Source: Arthrobacter sp. M4 (lineage in GTDB: Bacteria; Actinomycetota; Actinomycetes; Actinomycetales; Micrococcaceae). From it: a stretch of 64,000 nt of DNA. Positions 34,307 through 42,982 of this stretch are shown here, piece by piece; position 1 is the stretch's first letter, and each line of letters starts with the position of its first letter. A program made the translations under genes and the position numbers. Location: contig NZ_JAIWYX010000007.1 in the NCBI RefSeq assembly GCF_020251205.1, forward strand, positions 186,001 to 250,000. The letters are read 5' to 3'. A model generated the notes under the pieces. It searched no databases and had not been told where the DNA came from. It saw only the letters and a list, made by a program, of their open reading frames with translations.

Positions 34307-36079
34307 ATGGCTGAGATGTCGAAGACCATAGATTTGCTGGAACAACGGGAGACGGTGAGGTCCGAGGCAGCGGCGAACGCCGCCATCGACTCTTCCGAGC
34401 AGTCCGGCGTCGCCTCGGGGACATTGGCGGGAGGGGCGCCGGCAGCCAGTGGCGACGCGCTCAGCGCGGCGAAGGAGAGCTTGGAGGATTACACCCTCAG
34501 GTTCGCGCCAAGGTCCTACCGTAAATGGAGTGCTGGGGTGGTAGCCACGAGTGCGCTGGGCGGAATCGCCTACTTGGCTGACTTTTCCATCGGTGCGAAT
34601 ATCGGGATCTCCTACGGCACCGTGAATGCAATCCTGGGAATTCTGGTGGCCGCGGTGGTCATTTTCGCCACCGGATTTCCACTCGCGTACTACGCTGCCC
34701 GCTACAACATCGACTTGGACCTGATTACTCGTGGTTCAGGGTTCGGCTATTACGGCTCCGTGGTCACGAATGTCATTTTTGCGACGTTCACCTTTATCTT
34801 CTTCGCCCTTGAGGGCTCCATCATGGCGCAGGGCCTTCAATTAGGCCTCGGAATTCCGCAATGGCTGGGTTATGCGGCGTCAACGGTGATCATCATTCCA
34901 CTGGTGATTTATGGAATGAACACCTTGGCCAAGCTGCAGGTTTGGACCACGCCGTTGTGGCTTTTGTTGATGGTTGTACCGCTCGGCTATTTGCTCGTCT
35001 CACATCCGGAAAGCATTGATTCGTTCTTCGCCTACACGGGTTCTTCGGGTGGCTCGGGCACCAATTTGGCGTCTATCATGCTGGCCGCCGGTGTGTGTCT
35101 GTCGCTCATGGCGCAGATCGCTGAGCAAATTGACTACCTGCGGTTCATGCCTCCCAAGACTGCCGAAAACCGTGGTGCCTGGTGGAGGGCTGTGATCCTA
35201 GCCGGCCCGGGCTGGGTCATTTTCGGCGCTATCAAGCAAATTGTTGGCTTGTTCATCGCCGTTTACTTGATCGCCACGCTCGATCCGGCGGCGTCTGCCC
35301 ATGCGAATGAGCCTGTGCATCAGTTCCTCGGCGTGTATCGGGAAATGATGCCTGCGTGGCTGGCGATGTCCCTGGCAGTTGTATTGGTAGTTATTTCGCA
35401 GATCAAGATCAACGTCACAAATGCCTATTCTGGTTCGTTGGCCTGGACGAACAGCTTCACGCGCATCACTAAGACGTATCCCGGCCGCATGGTGTTTGTG
35501 GTGGTGAACCTACTGATCGCCCTGGTGCTGATGGAATCGAACATGTTCGATTTCCTGAACACCATTCTGGGGTTCTACGCCAATTGCGCTATGGCATGGG
35601 TGGTGACGGTGGCGTCCGACATCGCAATCAATAAGTACGTCCTGAAGATTTCGCCGAAAGTGCCGGAATTCCGCCGCGGCATGCTTCATGCCGTGAATCC
35701 CGTGGGTTTTGTGTCCATGCTGGCTTCTGCCGGAGTATCGATTGCTGTGTTCTTTGGGGCATTTGGTGAAGGGGTCCAGCCCTATTCGCCCATCTTCGCT
35801 GTAGCTTTGGCCCTTGTGCTGCCGCCGGTACTGGCTGTACTGACTCGGGGCCGCTATTACCTGCGGCGTACCGACGATGGCATTGACCTGCCAATGTTCG
35901 ACGCCGATGGGAACCCCAGCAGCGATCGGCTGCTCTGCCACGTGACCGGCCTGGAGTTCGAGCGTCCGGACATGGTGCGCTCAGCGCAGGACGGGCCCGA
36001 CGGCGAACGCCAGTATGTTTCGTCGCTCGCCCTCTCTACCGATAAGACGGGGGAACTGCTGCTGCCAGCCCAGAAGTAG
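34307..36079 (+). CDS. NCS1-family nucleobase-type permease
   Basis: 590 residues from the ATG at 34307 (another ATG at 34316 is nearly as good). About 75 polar residues precede [20 protein letters not shown] and the first helix; twelve membrane segments follow (about 85-520), with the NCS1 features [16 protein letters not shown], the glycine-rich [10 protein letters not shown] and [17 protein letters not shown] hydrophilic C-terminal tail of about 70 residues contains a [14 protein letters not shown] segment. NCS1 proteins import cytosine, purines, hydantoins or vitamins. The GlnR-like site favours a nitrogen source; a cytosine deaminase is encoded 17 kb away. Divergent from the biotin operon. 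Confidence 0.85.
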   Translation: MAEMSKTIDLLEQRETVRSEAAANAAIDSSEQSGVASGTLAGGAPAASGDALSAAKESLEDYTLRFAPRSYRKWSAGVVATSALGGIAYLADFSIGANIGISYGTVNAILGILVAAVVIFATGFPLAYYAARYNIDLDLITRGSGFGYYGSVVTNVIFATFTFIFFALEGSIMAQGLQLGLGIPQWLGYAASTVIIIPLVIYGMNTLAKLQVWTTPLWLLLMVVPLGYLLVSHPESIDSFFAYTGSSGGSGTNLASIMLAAGVCLSLMAQIAEQIDYLRFMPPKTAENRGAWWRAVILAGPGWVIFGAIKQIVGLFIAVYLIATLDPAASAHANEPVHQFLGVYREMMPAWLAMSLAVVLVVISQIKINVTNAYSGSLAWTNSFTRITKTYPGRMVFVVVNLLIALVLMESNMFDFLNTILGFYANCAMAWVVTVASDIAINKYVLKISPKVPEFRRGMLHAVNPVGFVSMLASAGVSIAVFFGAFGEGVQPYSPIFAVALALVLPPVLAVLTRGRYYLRRTDDGIDLPMFDADGNPSSDRLLCHVTGLEFERPDMVRSAQDGPDGERQYVSSLALSTDKTGELLLPAQK

Positions 36080-36095
36080 CCCTGTGACCAAGTTT

Positions 36096-36145
36096 TGAAG
36101 GCCCGCGGGCTCGCCTGTTTTGGCGGTGTCCGCGGGCTTCTTTTT
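36096..36145 (+). terminator. Terminator after the permease gene
   Basis: GAAGGCCCGCGG (36096-36107) pairs with CCGCGGGCTTC (36129-36139) with one bulge, followed by TTTTTG. Confidence 0.8.
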
Positions 36146-36270
36146 GCCTTGCGATGGTGGCGGCCGGCCTTGGGTCTGCGGGCTGTGGATAACTTCCGAG
36201 GGGTTCTGGCCGCTTGGAATAGGCTGGCGATCTACGTGTTTGGGACCAACTATCGGGGGATTAGCTGCCC

Positions 36271-36912
36271 ATGACATTTCTTTTTTGTGCTGCCCGACGG
36301 CGGCAATGGTTGCCGGTCGCCGCGGCCGTTCTGGTGATCTGGATGGCCGGATGTTCCGCAGAGGCGACGCCAGAGGCCTCGGGCTCAACGATTGGCTCGG
36401 TCTCTCCTTCGGCCAGCGAGACGCCGACTCCAACTGTGACTCCGAAATACAAGCCGGCGGACGCCAAAGGCAGGGCCGAGAACGTGCCTGTTCCGGTGCT
36501 GCCGGAGGCTGCGAAGGCGGAGACGAAGGAAGGGCTTCTGGCTTTCGGCCGCTATTGGTTTGATCAGTTGAATTATGCGTACGAAACGGGCGATGTGACG
36601 GGACTGAATGCGGTTACTTCGCCTACCTGCGAATTCTGCGTAAGACTTTCCACTAGTTTGAATGCAAACTACACCCAAGGCGTATGGCTCAGTGGGGGGA
36701 AGCTGAGAACACCGTCATTAAGTTCTACTTACAAATTAGATCGTACGGGGAACTTTCAAGTTATTGTTCAGGTTCAACAGGACCGAATTGATTACCATTC
36801 GATGAACGCTCCGAACTATAAACTTACGCCTCCATCTGATACCGGAAACGTGATGTTAGTCGTCTTCAAAGATGGCGGCTGGTATTTGAACGATCTCCAT
36901 CCAATTCGATGA
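36271..36912 (+). CDS. DUF6318-type lipoprotein, copy 1
   Basis: 213 residues. Signal peptide with a lipobox (VIWMAGC, Cys28), then a Ser/Thr/Pro linker, then KYKPADAKGRAENVPVPVLP and an EGLLAFGRYWFDQLNYAYETGDV helix, followed by CEFC and a beta-rich end. This matches the family annotated DUF6318, common in Arthrobacter and of unknown function; the fold resembles NTF2-like domains. The 3' half is much richer in A/T than neighbouring genes. It overlaps the next gene by ATGA. The pair is repeated at 37954-39544. Confidence 0.75.
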   Translation: MTFLFCAARRRQWLPVAAAVLVIWMAGCSAEATPEASGSTIGSVSPSASETPTPTVTPKYKPADAKGRAENVPVPVLPEAAKAETKEGLLAFGRYWFDQLNYAYETGDVTGLNAVTSPTCEFCVRLSTSLNANYTQGVWLSGGKLRTPSLSSTYKLDRTGNFQVIVQVQQDRIDYHSMNAPNYKLTPPSDTGNVMLVVFKDGGWYLNDLHPIR

Positions 36913-37859
36913 CTTGGAGTTTGAACTTTCGGTACATGGCAATTCTTGCCTTCGTGGTGGTTCTACTGTCTGCAGCGCCATCCATAGGGCATTCCGCTCC
37001 CGCTCTGGCACCAACACAACCGCTGCCTAACATTGATACAGGCTTTGGTGACCACGGCTTGGATATAGGGGCGTGGGAACATGATCCCGAGGCAGGGGAA
37101 GTCATTGAGAAGCCTCCCGGCACTCCTCCGGACGATCCGTTCCAGTACAAATACGACGTACAGTGCGGTCATGGCGGAGCCGATGATATTGGCTGCTTCA
37201 ATTCACGAATTCGCTGCGATGATTCGACCGATGGACGCCAGGGACTTCCAATTGTGTGGTGGCGTGCCCCAGCAGGCGTGCCCGACCCGGAGTGGACCTT
37301 CCATTCGGGCCCGACGTGCCTATACGAGCGGCGACCGGAAGACGTACTACCGCGAATCGCTGGAATGATCCAGAGCGAGTTCCAGAAGCTACCCATCAAT
37401 GCCGGTGCGGTTGCTTCTCAGCCGTCTCCGCATACTCTGCGGGGCGCTGAGACGAATTTCTATGCCAATACGGCCGAGCAGCAGTTTGATGTGACGATTT
37501 TGGGGCAGAAGGTCCATATTGTGGCCACCCCGGTTGAGTTCACATGGAATTACGGCGACGGGACGGTCCTTGGACCGCAAACTTCAGCGGGCGGGGCCTT
37601 GCCCGAAGGGCAGTGGGGCGAGAAAACCAGGACCAGCCACGCTTACGCGCAGACCGGTGACTTCAACGTCGTCCTGACCAGCCATTTCCGTGGGACCTAT
37701 TCGGTCAATGGTGGTCCACAGCTGCCAATCCCGGGGCAGGGCAGTTTCAGTTCGGCTCCGGTGACTGTGAGCGTGTGGCGCTCGGTCACCAGGAACTACG
37801 CCGACAACTGCCTGCAAAACCCGCAGGGCGACGGGTGTCGTGGCTCATTGGTCCGATAG
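36909..37859 (+). CDS. Secreted PKD-like protein, copy 1
   Basis: 316 residues. Signal peptide (MAILAFVVVLLSAAPSIGHSAPA region). The first half (about 35-155) is variable, with cysteines probably in disulfides. The second half (about 160-310) is nearly identical to its paralogue at 38591 and contains a PKD-like core: FTWNYGDGT and HAYAQTGDFNVVLTSHF. PKD domains serve as extracellular adhesion or spacer modules. It ends YADNCLQNPQGDGC. Translationally coupled to the lipoprotein gene before it. Confidence 0.75.
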   Translation: MTWSLNFRYMAILAFVVVLLSAAPSIGHSAPALAPTQPLPNIDTGFGDHGLDIGAWEHDPEAGEVIEKPPGTPPDDPFQYKYDVQCGHGGADDIGCFNSRIRCDDSTDGRQGLPIVWWRAPAGVPDPEWTFHSGPTCLYERRPEDVLPRIAGMIQSEFQKLPINAGAVASQPSPHTLRGAETNFYANTAEQQFDVTILGQKVHIVATPVEFTWNYGDGTVLGPQTSAGGALPEGQWGEKTRTSHAYAQTGDFNVVLTSHFRGTYSVNGGPQLPIPGQGSFSSAPVTVSVWRSVTRNYADNCLQNPQGDGCRGSLVR

Positions 37860-37953
37860 AGGCGTTCCAAAGCCAACCATAGCTGCACATCGACGGCCCG
37901 AGTCAGCTGGATGTGAGCATCAAACGACTGAATCAACTTGGGGGATCAACTGT

Positions 37954-38594
37954 ATGTACCTTCGACGTTCCTGGCCGCACCTGCGGTTTTCATATGTGAG
38001 TTGCGTGTTGTTCGCGGCGGTGATTCTGGGTGCGTGTGCCGGCGGACCAACGCCCGCGCCAGCCAGTACCAATGCCGAGTCGACCATTAGCGCCAGCCCG
38101 ACGGCTTCCCAAACGAGCTCACCCACGTACAAGCCGGCGGACGCCAAAGGCAGGGCCGAGAACGTGCCTGTTCCGGTGTTGCCGGAGGCGGCGAAGGCGG
38201 AGACGAAGGAGGGGCTTCTGGCCTTCGGCGCTATTGGTTTGATCAGTTGAATTACGCGTATGAGACAGGGAACGTGGCTGGGTTTGCAGGAATCTCATTC
38301 GATACCTGCGAGTATTGCTCAAATCTGCGCAGGTCTTTGCAATCTGGATACAATTCTGGGCGATGGGTTACAGGGGGAAGGCTGACACAGCCATCAATAG
38401 AAACCAATTTCCTACCTTCAGATAATGGAAACTACGAAGTATTCGTTCAAGTTCAGCAGGAGGAAATAAAGTACTTCGAGCCCGGAGCGCGAGAATATCG
38501 GAAGCCGACTCCCAAATCGGACTCAGGCGTGGTTATGCTCGTAGTCTTCAAAGATGGTGCATTTCAACTCGTTAGCATGCACCCCCTTCAATGA
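37954..38594 (+). pseudogene. DUF6318-type lipoprotein, copy 2, frameshifted
   Basis: Starts at ATG 37954 with a lipobox signal (VILGAC) and the same KPADAKGRAENVPVPVLP segment as copy 1. At about 38229 one C is missing compared with copy 1 (TTCGGCGCTATT against TTCGGCCGCTATT), so the frame shifts and ends at TGA 38248-38250 after LLAFGAIGLIS. The rest of the protein continues in the next frame from a TTG at 38247, overlapping the stop as TTGA, to 38594. It is either a recent pseudogene, a sequencing error, or a split gene read by reinitiation. The second half otherwise looks intact (CEYC, VQVQQEEIKYFEP). Confidence 0.85.
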
Positions 38595-39544
38595 TTACTA
38601 ATGCGGTGCGCAGATATTGGATGACGCTCTGTGTAGTCGGTCTTCTAACCCTCAGTCAATTGCTCTGCCCTTCGCTCGTTAGCGCTTCCGAAACTGAGTC
38701 TGATTTGGGGTTTCAAGAAAACGGTCTTGGTGTGGGAGGCCGTGTGCGGCATCCCGGAACCGGAAGAACTATTGCGGTTGACCCAAGAGAGCGATCGGAT
38801 GATCCCAATCAGTACAAGGCCGAATTCTTGTGCAAGATAGATCAGCTTGGACGCGACGCGGCTTGTCGGGATTCTTTGACGAAATGTCCTCGGCGCGATG
38901 ATGGCAAGGGCGGCTACCTGGCTGTTTGGAAGGTGGCGCCGAAGGGAATCGAGAATCCACGATGGGATGACTGGAAATCCACTGAGGCGGAACCTTTCTG
39001 CTTTTACGACGACCGTCCAGATGACGTGCTACAGCGGATTAGGGACCGAATTCTTAGTGATTTCCGGCAGTTACCCATCAATGCCGGTACGGTCGCTTCT
39101 CAGCCGTCGCCGCATACCCTCCGGGGTGCCGAGACGAATTTCTACGCCAATACGATTGAGCAGCAGTTTGATGTGACGATTTTGGGGCAGAAGGTCCGTA
39201 TTGTGGCCACCCCGGTTGAATACACATGGAACTACGGTGACGGGACCGTCGTCGGACCTCAACCTTCCGCGGGCGGGGCCTTGCCCGAAGGGCAGTGGGG
39301 CGAGAAGACCAGAACCAGCCACGCTTATGCGCAGACCGGCGACTTCAGCGTTGTCCTAACCAGCCATTTCCGTGGGACCTATTCGGTCAATGGTGGTCCG
39401 CCGCTGCCAATCCCGGGGCAGGGCAGTTTCAGTTCGGCTCCGGTGACTGTGAGCGTGTGGCGCTCGGTCACCAGGAACTACGCCGACAACTGCATGCAAA
39501 ACCAACAAGGCGACGGATGCCCAGCCGGACCATTCGAGAGATAG
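38591..39544 (+). CDS. Secreted PKD-like protein, copy 2
   Basis: 317 residues, overlapping the lipoprotein copy 2 by ATGA. Signal peptide LCVVGLLTLSQLLCPSLVSA. The N-terminal half differs from copy 1 (for example DLGFQENGLGVGGRVRHPG) while the C-terminal half, from NAGTVASQPSPHTLRG on, is almost identical at protein and DNA level, including YTWNYGDGTVVG and the end YADNCMQNQQGDGC. The pattern of unlike N-terminal and identical C-terminal halves suggests duplication followed by gene conversion or diversifying selection. Confidence 0.75.
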   Translation: MITNAVRRYWMTLCVVGLLTLSQLLCPSLVSASETESDLGFQENGLGVGGRVRHPGTGRTIAVDPRERSDDPNQYKAEFLCKIDQLGRDAACRDSLTKCPRRDDGKGGYLAVWKVAPKGIENPRWDDWKSTEAEPFCFYDDRPDDVLQRIRDRILSDFRQLPINAGTVASQPSPHTLRGAETNFYANTIEQQFDVTILGQKVRIVATPVEYTWNYGDGTVVGPQPSAGGALPEGQWGEKTRTSHAYAQTGDFSVVLTSHFRGTYSVNGGPPLPIPGQGSFSSAPVTVSVWRSVTRNYADNCMQNQQGDGCPAGPFER

Positions 39545-39650
39545 CTGAGCGTTTGTGATGCTCGTCTCACTGCGGTTCGCTGCGGAATAGTTGCACACGC
39601 GGGGCAGTTGGCTCTGGTGAACCTGCTTCTCCCACGAAAGGCAAACGCGA

Positions 39651-40730
39651 ATGCTGTTTTCTCCCTTGACACTCGGTGAGCTTGAACTGCCCAACCGCCT
39701 GGTGATGGCGCCCCTGACCCGTGTGCGCTCGGGTGAGGAGGGCGTGCCCGGCCCATTGGTCGCTGAGCACTATCGCCAGCGCGCATCGATCGGGCTCATC
39801 GTGAGCGAAGGCGTCTTCCCGGTTCCTGCCGGCCGCTCCTATCCCGGCCAGCCCGGACTTGTAACACCCGAGCAGATCGCAGGCTGGTCAAAAGTCACCG
39901 AAGCAGTCCATGCGGAAGGCGGCCGGATCTTCGCCCAAATCATGCATGGCGGTCGCGTCTCCCACGCCGACATCACAGGCGGCCATGAAGTAGTGGCTCC
40001 CAGCGCCATCGCAATTGACGGTGAGGTTCGCACCCCGAACGGCAAGCAGCCCTATCCAGTACCCCGCGAACTGACCATCGACGAACTGCCCGTGGTGATC
40101 CAGGAAATCGTCACCGCATCCCGCAACGCGATCGAGGCGGGTTTCGACGGCGTCGAACTCCACTCCGCCAACGGTTACCTTCTGCATGAATTCCTTGCTC
40201 CGAACACGAATGTCCGCACCGACGGCTACGGCGGTTCGCCGGAGAACCGGGCGCGGTTCGTAATCGAAACCGTCAACGCGGTGGTCGCTGCCCTTGGTGC
40301 CAACCGCGTAGGCATCCGCATCTCCCCGGAACACAGTGTCCAAGGGATCGCGGAAACTGACCACGCCGATGTTCAGGCCACGTACCAGGTGCTGGTGGAC
40401 AGCATTGCACCGCTGAATCTCGCGTACCTCAGCATCCTTCACCACGAACCTGCCGGTGAGTTGGTGCAGGATCTGCGCGCCCGATTCAAGGGCACGTTCC
40501 TCGTCAACACCGGATTCAGCGCCATCACCACACGGGAAGACGCCCTCGAACTGATCGACGGCGGCCACGCCGACGCCGTAGTCGTTGGCCGACCGGCCAT
40601 CGCCAACCCGGACCTCGTCCGCCGCTGGCGCGACGGCCTGCCAGTTAACGAGCCGGATCCGACGACGTTCTACAGTGACGGCGCAAAGGGCTACACAGAC
40701 TACCCCTTCCACGAAGGTTCGCTCAGCTAA
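39651..40730 (+). CDS. Old yellow enzyme-type alkene reductase (NemA-like)
   Basis: 359 residues, a TIM barrel binding FMN. Motifs of the OYE family: NRLVMAPLTRVR near the N-terminus, QIMHGGRVSH, GFDGVELHSANGYLLHEFLAP with the substrate-binding pair region, and FLVNTGFS/ADAVVVGRPAIANPDL for phosphate binding. It reduces activated C=C bonds, nitroesters or maleimides with NAD(P)H. It is upstream of a GntR regulator in the same direction but separated by a region with a regulatory palindrome, so probably an independent unit. Confidence 0.9.
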   Translation: MLFSPLTLGELELPNRLVMAPLTRVRSGEEGVPGPLVAEHYRQRASIGLIVSEGVFPVPAGRSYPGQPGLVTPEQIAGWSKVTEAVHAEGGRIFAQIMHGGRVSHADITGGHEVVAPSAIAIDGEVRTPNGKQPYPVPRELTIDELPVVIQEIVTASRNAIEAGFDGVELHSANGYLLHEFLAPNTNVRTDGYGGSPENRARFVIETVNAVVAALGANRVGIRISPEHSVQGIAETDHADVQATYQVLVDSIAPLNLAYLSILHHEPAGELVQDLRARFKGTFLVNTGFSAITTREDALELIDGGHADAVVVGRPAIANPDLVRRWRDGLPVNEPDPTTFYSDGAKGYTDYPFHEGSLS

Positions 40731-40792
40731 GGTACTACCGAACGAGTCCAGGAATGCCCCGTTGTGTCACAAGAAGTGCCGCGACGGGGCAT

Positions 40793-40802
40793 TCCTATAG
40801 GA
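40793..40802. promoter_or_regulatory. Operator palindrome TCCTATAGGA before the GntR gene
   Basis: A perfect 10-bp palindrome eight bases before the regulator ATG. The 14 bases AAATCCTATAGGAA on the minus strand also occur at 41860-41873 before the catabolic operon. It also offers a TATAGG -10 box, so binding here would block the regulator's own promoter. Confidence 0.7.
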
Positions 40803-40809
40803 TTTGTGT

Positions 40810-41505
40810 ATGTCTACTGCTCCCGCCGGAAACCGTTCCGGACGCTCCGTCAGCCGTCAGGTGCTGGCCGACCATGTGTATGAGGAGCTGCTCGCTTCGC
40901 TGATGGACGGCCGCCTGGAACCGGGCACCGCCGTCAGCATTGACGGTACGGCACGTGATCTGGACGTCTCGCCGACTCCTGTCCGGGAAGCCTTGGCAAG
41001 GTTGGAGCACACGGGCATGGTTCGCCGCGTTGCCCTGAAGGGGTACCGTGTTGCGCCCCTTTTCACGCGCGAAGACTTCGCCGAGCTTATGGAAGCACGG
41101 CTGGCAATCGAGCCGGTTAACGCACGGTTGGCTTGCGAGCGAATGACACCGGGCCAACTCGCCGAGCTCGAAGAAGCAGTTTCCGACTTGAAGAAGGCGC
41201 CGCGTGGGCCATCCTTCGCGGAATATCGGGATTACCTCGAAGCTGACGAACGGTTCCACCGGCTGATTGCAGAGCACACCGGCAACCAATTCATGGTTTC
41301 CGCCTACAGCGCCCTCGGTGGGCAGGTTCAACGCTTCAGGCTGTTCGGGGGAGTGGGCATCACCGACGCCGAATATGCCATCTCCGAACACCAGGCTGTG
41401 CTCGACGCGCTTGAAGCCGGTGACCCGGACGCAGCTGCCGAGGCAATGGCGGAGCACGTCCGGCGAGTCCGCGGGCGGGCTATCGCCGACGCTCCGGCAG
41501 ACTAA
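40810..41505 (+). CDS. GntR/FCD-family transcriptional regulator
   Basis: 231 residues from the ATG at 40810; a TTG two codons earlier is possible. Winged helix (about 15-80): LADHVYEELLASLMDGRLEPG, LDVSPTPVREALARLEHTGMV. FCD ligand domain (about 85-225): RLAIEPVNARLACERM, YLEADERFHRLIAEHTGN and SEHQAVLDALEAGDPDAAAEAMAEHV, with the Asp/His residues that bind a metal and an organic acid in many members. It very likely represses the operon at 41901 and itself through TCCTATAGGA. Very short or no leader is available for a ribosome site. Its 3' end is duplicated immediately downstream. Confidence 0.9.
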   Translation: MSTAPAGNRSGRSVSRQVLADHVYEELLASLMDGRLEPGTAVSIDGTARDLDVSPTPVREALARLEHTGMVRRVALKGYRVAPLFTREDFAELMEARLAIEPVNARLACERMTPGQLAELEEAVSDLKKAPRGPSFAEYRDYLEADERFHRLIAEHTGNQFMVSAYSALGGQVQRFRLFGGVGITDAEYAISEHQAVLDALEAGDPDAAAEAMAEHVRRVRGRAIADAPAD

Positions 41506-41691
41506 ATTCAACGCCAAAGCCTGGTTCCAGCCCCCGATAATCGCGGCCGAACAATAGCTTTTGGGTGATGTTTCCAACGAGTCCGCGGGCGGGCTATCGC
41601 CGACGCTTCGGCGGACTAAATTCAACGCCAAAGCCTGGTTCCAGCCCCCGATAATCGCGGCTGAACAACTGGCCTTTGGGCGATGTTTCCA
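41464..41691. repeat. 114-bp tandem duplication including the GntR 3' end
   Basis: Bases 41464-41577 and 41578-41691 are two near-identical copies. The first includes the last codons and stop of the regulator gene (RVRGRAIADAPAD); the second is a non-coding relic with the same tail. They differ at about ten positions. This occupies much of the 395-base gap before the next gene. Confidence 0.9.
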
Positions 41692-41862
41692 TAGAGGCAA
41701 CGGCGGGGCGTGTGGCCGCGGTCGGTGAAGGATCCACCAAATTGAGTGACCCTCTTCACAAGCAAATGTAAGACATATAGGATCTTCGATGTCGCCCCAA
41801 ATATGGCGAAAACCCGGTCCCGCCAAGGAGATGCAGTTGACAACCTCTCCGTGAATAATAAA

Positions 41863-41872
41863 TCCTATAGGA
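41863..41872. promoter_or_regulatory. Operator palindrome TCCTATAGGA before the sugar-acid operon
   Basis: The same palindrome as at 40793-40802, in the same extended 14-base context, 28 bases before the start of the TIM-barrel gene. A partial copy (ATATAGGATCT) lies at 41776-41786. It is the expected binding site of the GntR/FCD regulator. Confidence 0.7.
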
Positions 41873-41900
41873 AACAGGATTCCACGAAGGAGTGAAGAAC

Positions 41901-42932
41901 ATGGCTTACACAGCAGAGAACTGGCCGATCACAGCCGCGCTGTTGCAGTTCCCGGGCGTTGACGCGCAGGGTCGTCACATCAACGACGCCGACGCTGCCG
42001 AATGGGCCGAGGTGCTGCTAGAGGTCAAAGATGCAGGCTTCGCCAATGCAGACCTGACCGACAGCTGGGTCCGCCCGGGCGACCTTTCACCGCAGCGGCT
42101 CCAGGAGTTCAAGCAGACCGCGGACGAGGTTGGCGTCGGCGTACCCGTCATCTCCGCCATCCGCCGCAGCGTCATCGAAGAAGGCAAGTGGGAAGAAAAC
42201 CTCGCCTACAGCCACCGCACCATCGATGCTGCCGCAGCGCTCGGATGTGAGGTTGTCTCCTTCGGCCTCCACCAGGCCATCACCCCGGAGCAGCAGAAGC
42301 AGCTTTGGTTCTGGACCGTCGAGGGGTACAAAGACCCTGCCAACAACAAGGAAGCCTGGAACAACGCCGTCACCCGACTCCGCGAACTGGGGGAGCACGC
42401 CGCGGAAGTCGGCGTCCTGGTATCCCTGGAAATGTACGAGGACACCTACCTCGGCACCGCGGACTCCTCCGTCCAGTTGGTGGAAGACATCGGACTGTCC
42501 AACGTTGGCCTCAACCCTGACCTCGGCAACCTGATCCGCCTGCACCGCCCCATCGAGGACTGGCGCGAAATGGTCCGCAAGACCATGCCCTACGCCAACT
42601 ACTGGCACGTCAAGAACTACATCCGTGACGAGGACACAGCCTCCGGTACCTACGTCGCCATGCCCTCACCAATGGAAAGCGGGCTCATCAGCTACCGCGA
42701 AGCCTTCAAGGAAGCGCTGTCCGTCGGTTTCCAAGGCATCATCTGCACCGAGCACTACGGCGGCGACGGCCTCACCGTCACCGCGCGGAACCAGGAATAC
42801 CTGCGCCGCTTCGTCCTCCCGAAGAAGGACGGCTACGCACTCGGCACCAGCCGCGTCGCCCAGGGCCGCCAGGTCCCCGGCCCCGCAAGGAGCCTGGATG
42901 CAAGCACGACGGCGGAACTCGCCGGAGTCTGA
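41901..42932 (+). CDS. TIM-barrel sugar isomerase/epimerase family, possible 3-oxo-acid decarboxylase
   Basis: 343 residues from the ATG at 41901 with GAAGGAG eight bases upstream. A xylose-isomerase-like barrel (AP endonuclease 2 superfamily) with the four metal ligands visible: Glu in VSLEMYED, Asp in LNPDLGNL, His in YWHVKNY and Glu in ICTEHYGGDG. Relatives are epimerases, isomerases and, in apiose breakdown, 3-oxo-isoapionate decarboxylase (OiaC), which yields L-erythrulose. Since the next genes encode an erythrulose-type kinase and isomerases, a decarboxylase role is attractive, but the sequence alone does not separate these. First gene of the GntR-controlled operon. Confidence 0.7.
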   Translation: MAYTAENWPITAALLQFPGVDAQGRHINDADAAEWAEVLLEVKDAGFANADLTDSWVRPGDLSPQRLQEFKQTADEVGVGVPVISAIRRSVIEEGKWEENLAYSHRTIDAAAALGCEVVSFGLHQAITPEQQKQLWFWTVEGYKDPANNKEAWNNAVTRLRELGEHAAEVGVLVSLEMYEDTYLGTADSSVQLVEDIGLSNVGLNPDLGNLIRLHRPIEDWREMVRKTMPYANYWHVKNYIRDEDTASGTYVAMPSPMESGLISYREAFKEALSVGFQGIICTEHYGGDGLTVTARNQEYLRRFVLPKKDGYALGTSRVAQGRQVPGPARSLDASTTAELAGV

Positions 42933-42982
42933 CCGTCACCGCCCGACTTCACCGGACATACAAACGGATTCAAAGAGGAACC

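Noticed and set aside
34016..34345. N-terminal extension of BioB
   Set aside because: No ribosome site upstream, no similarity expected; GGAGG precedes the ATG at 34015.
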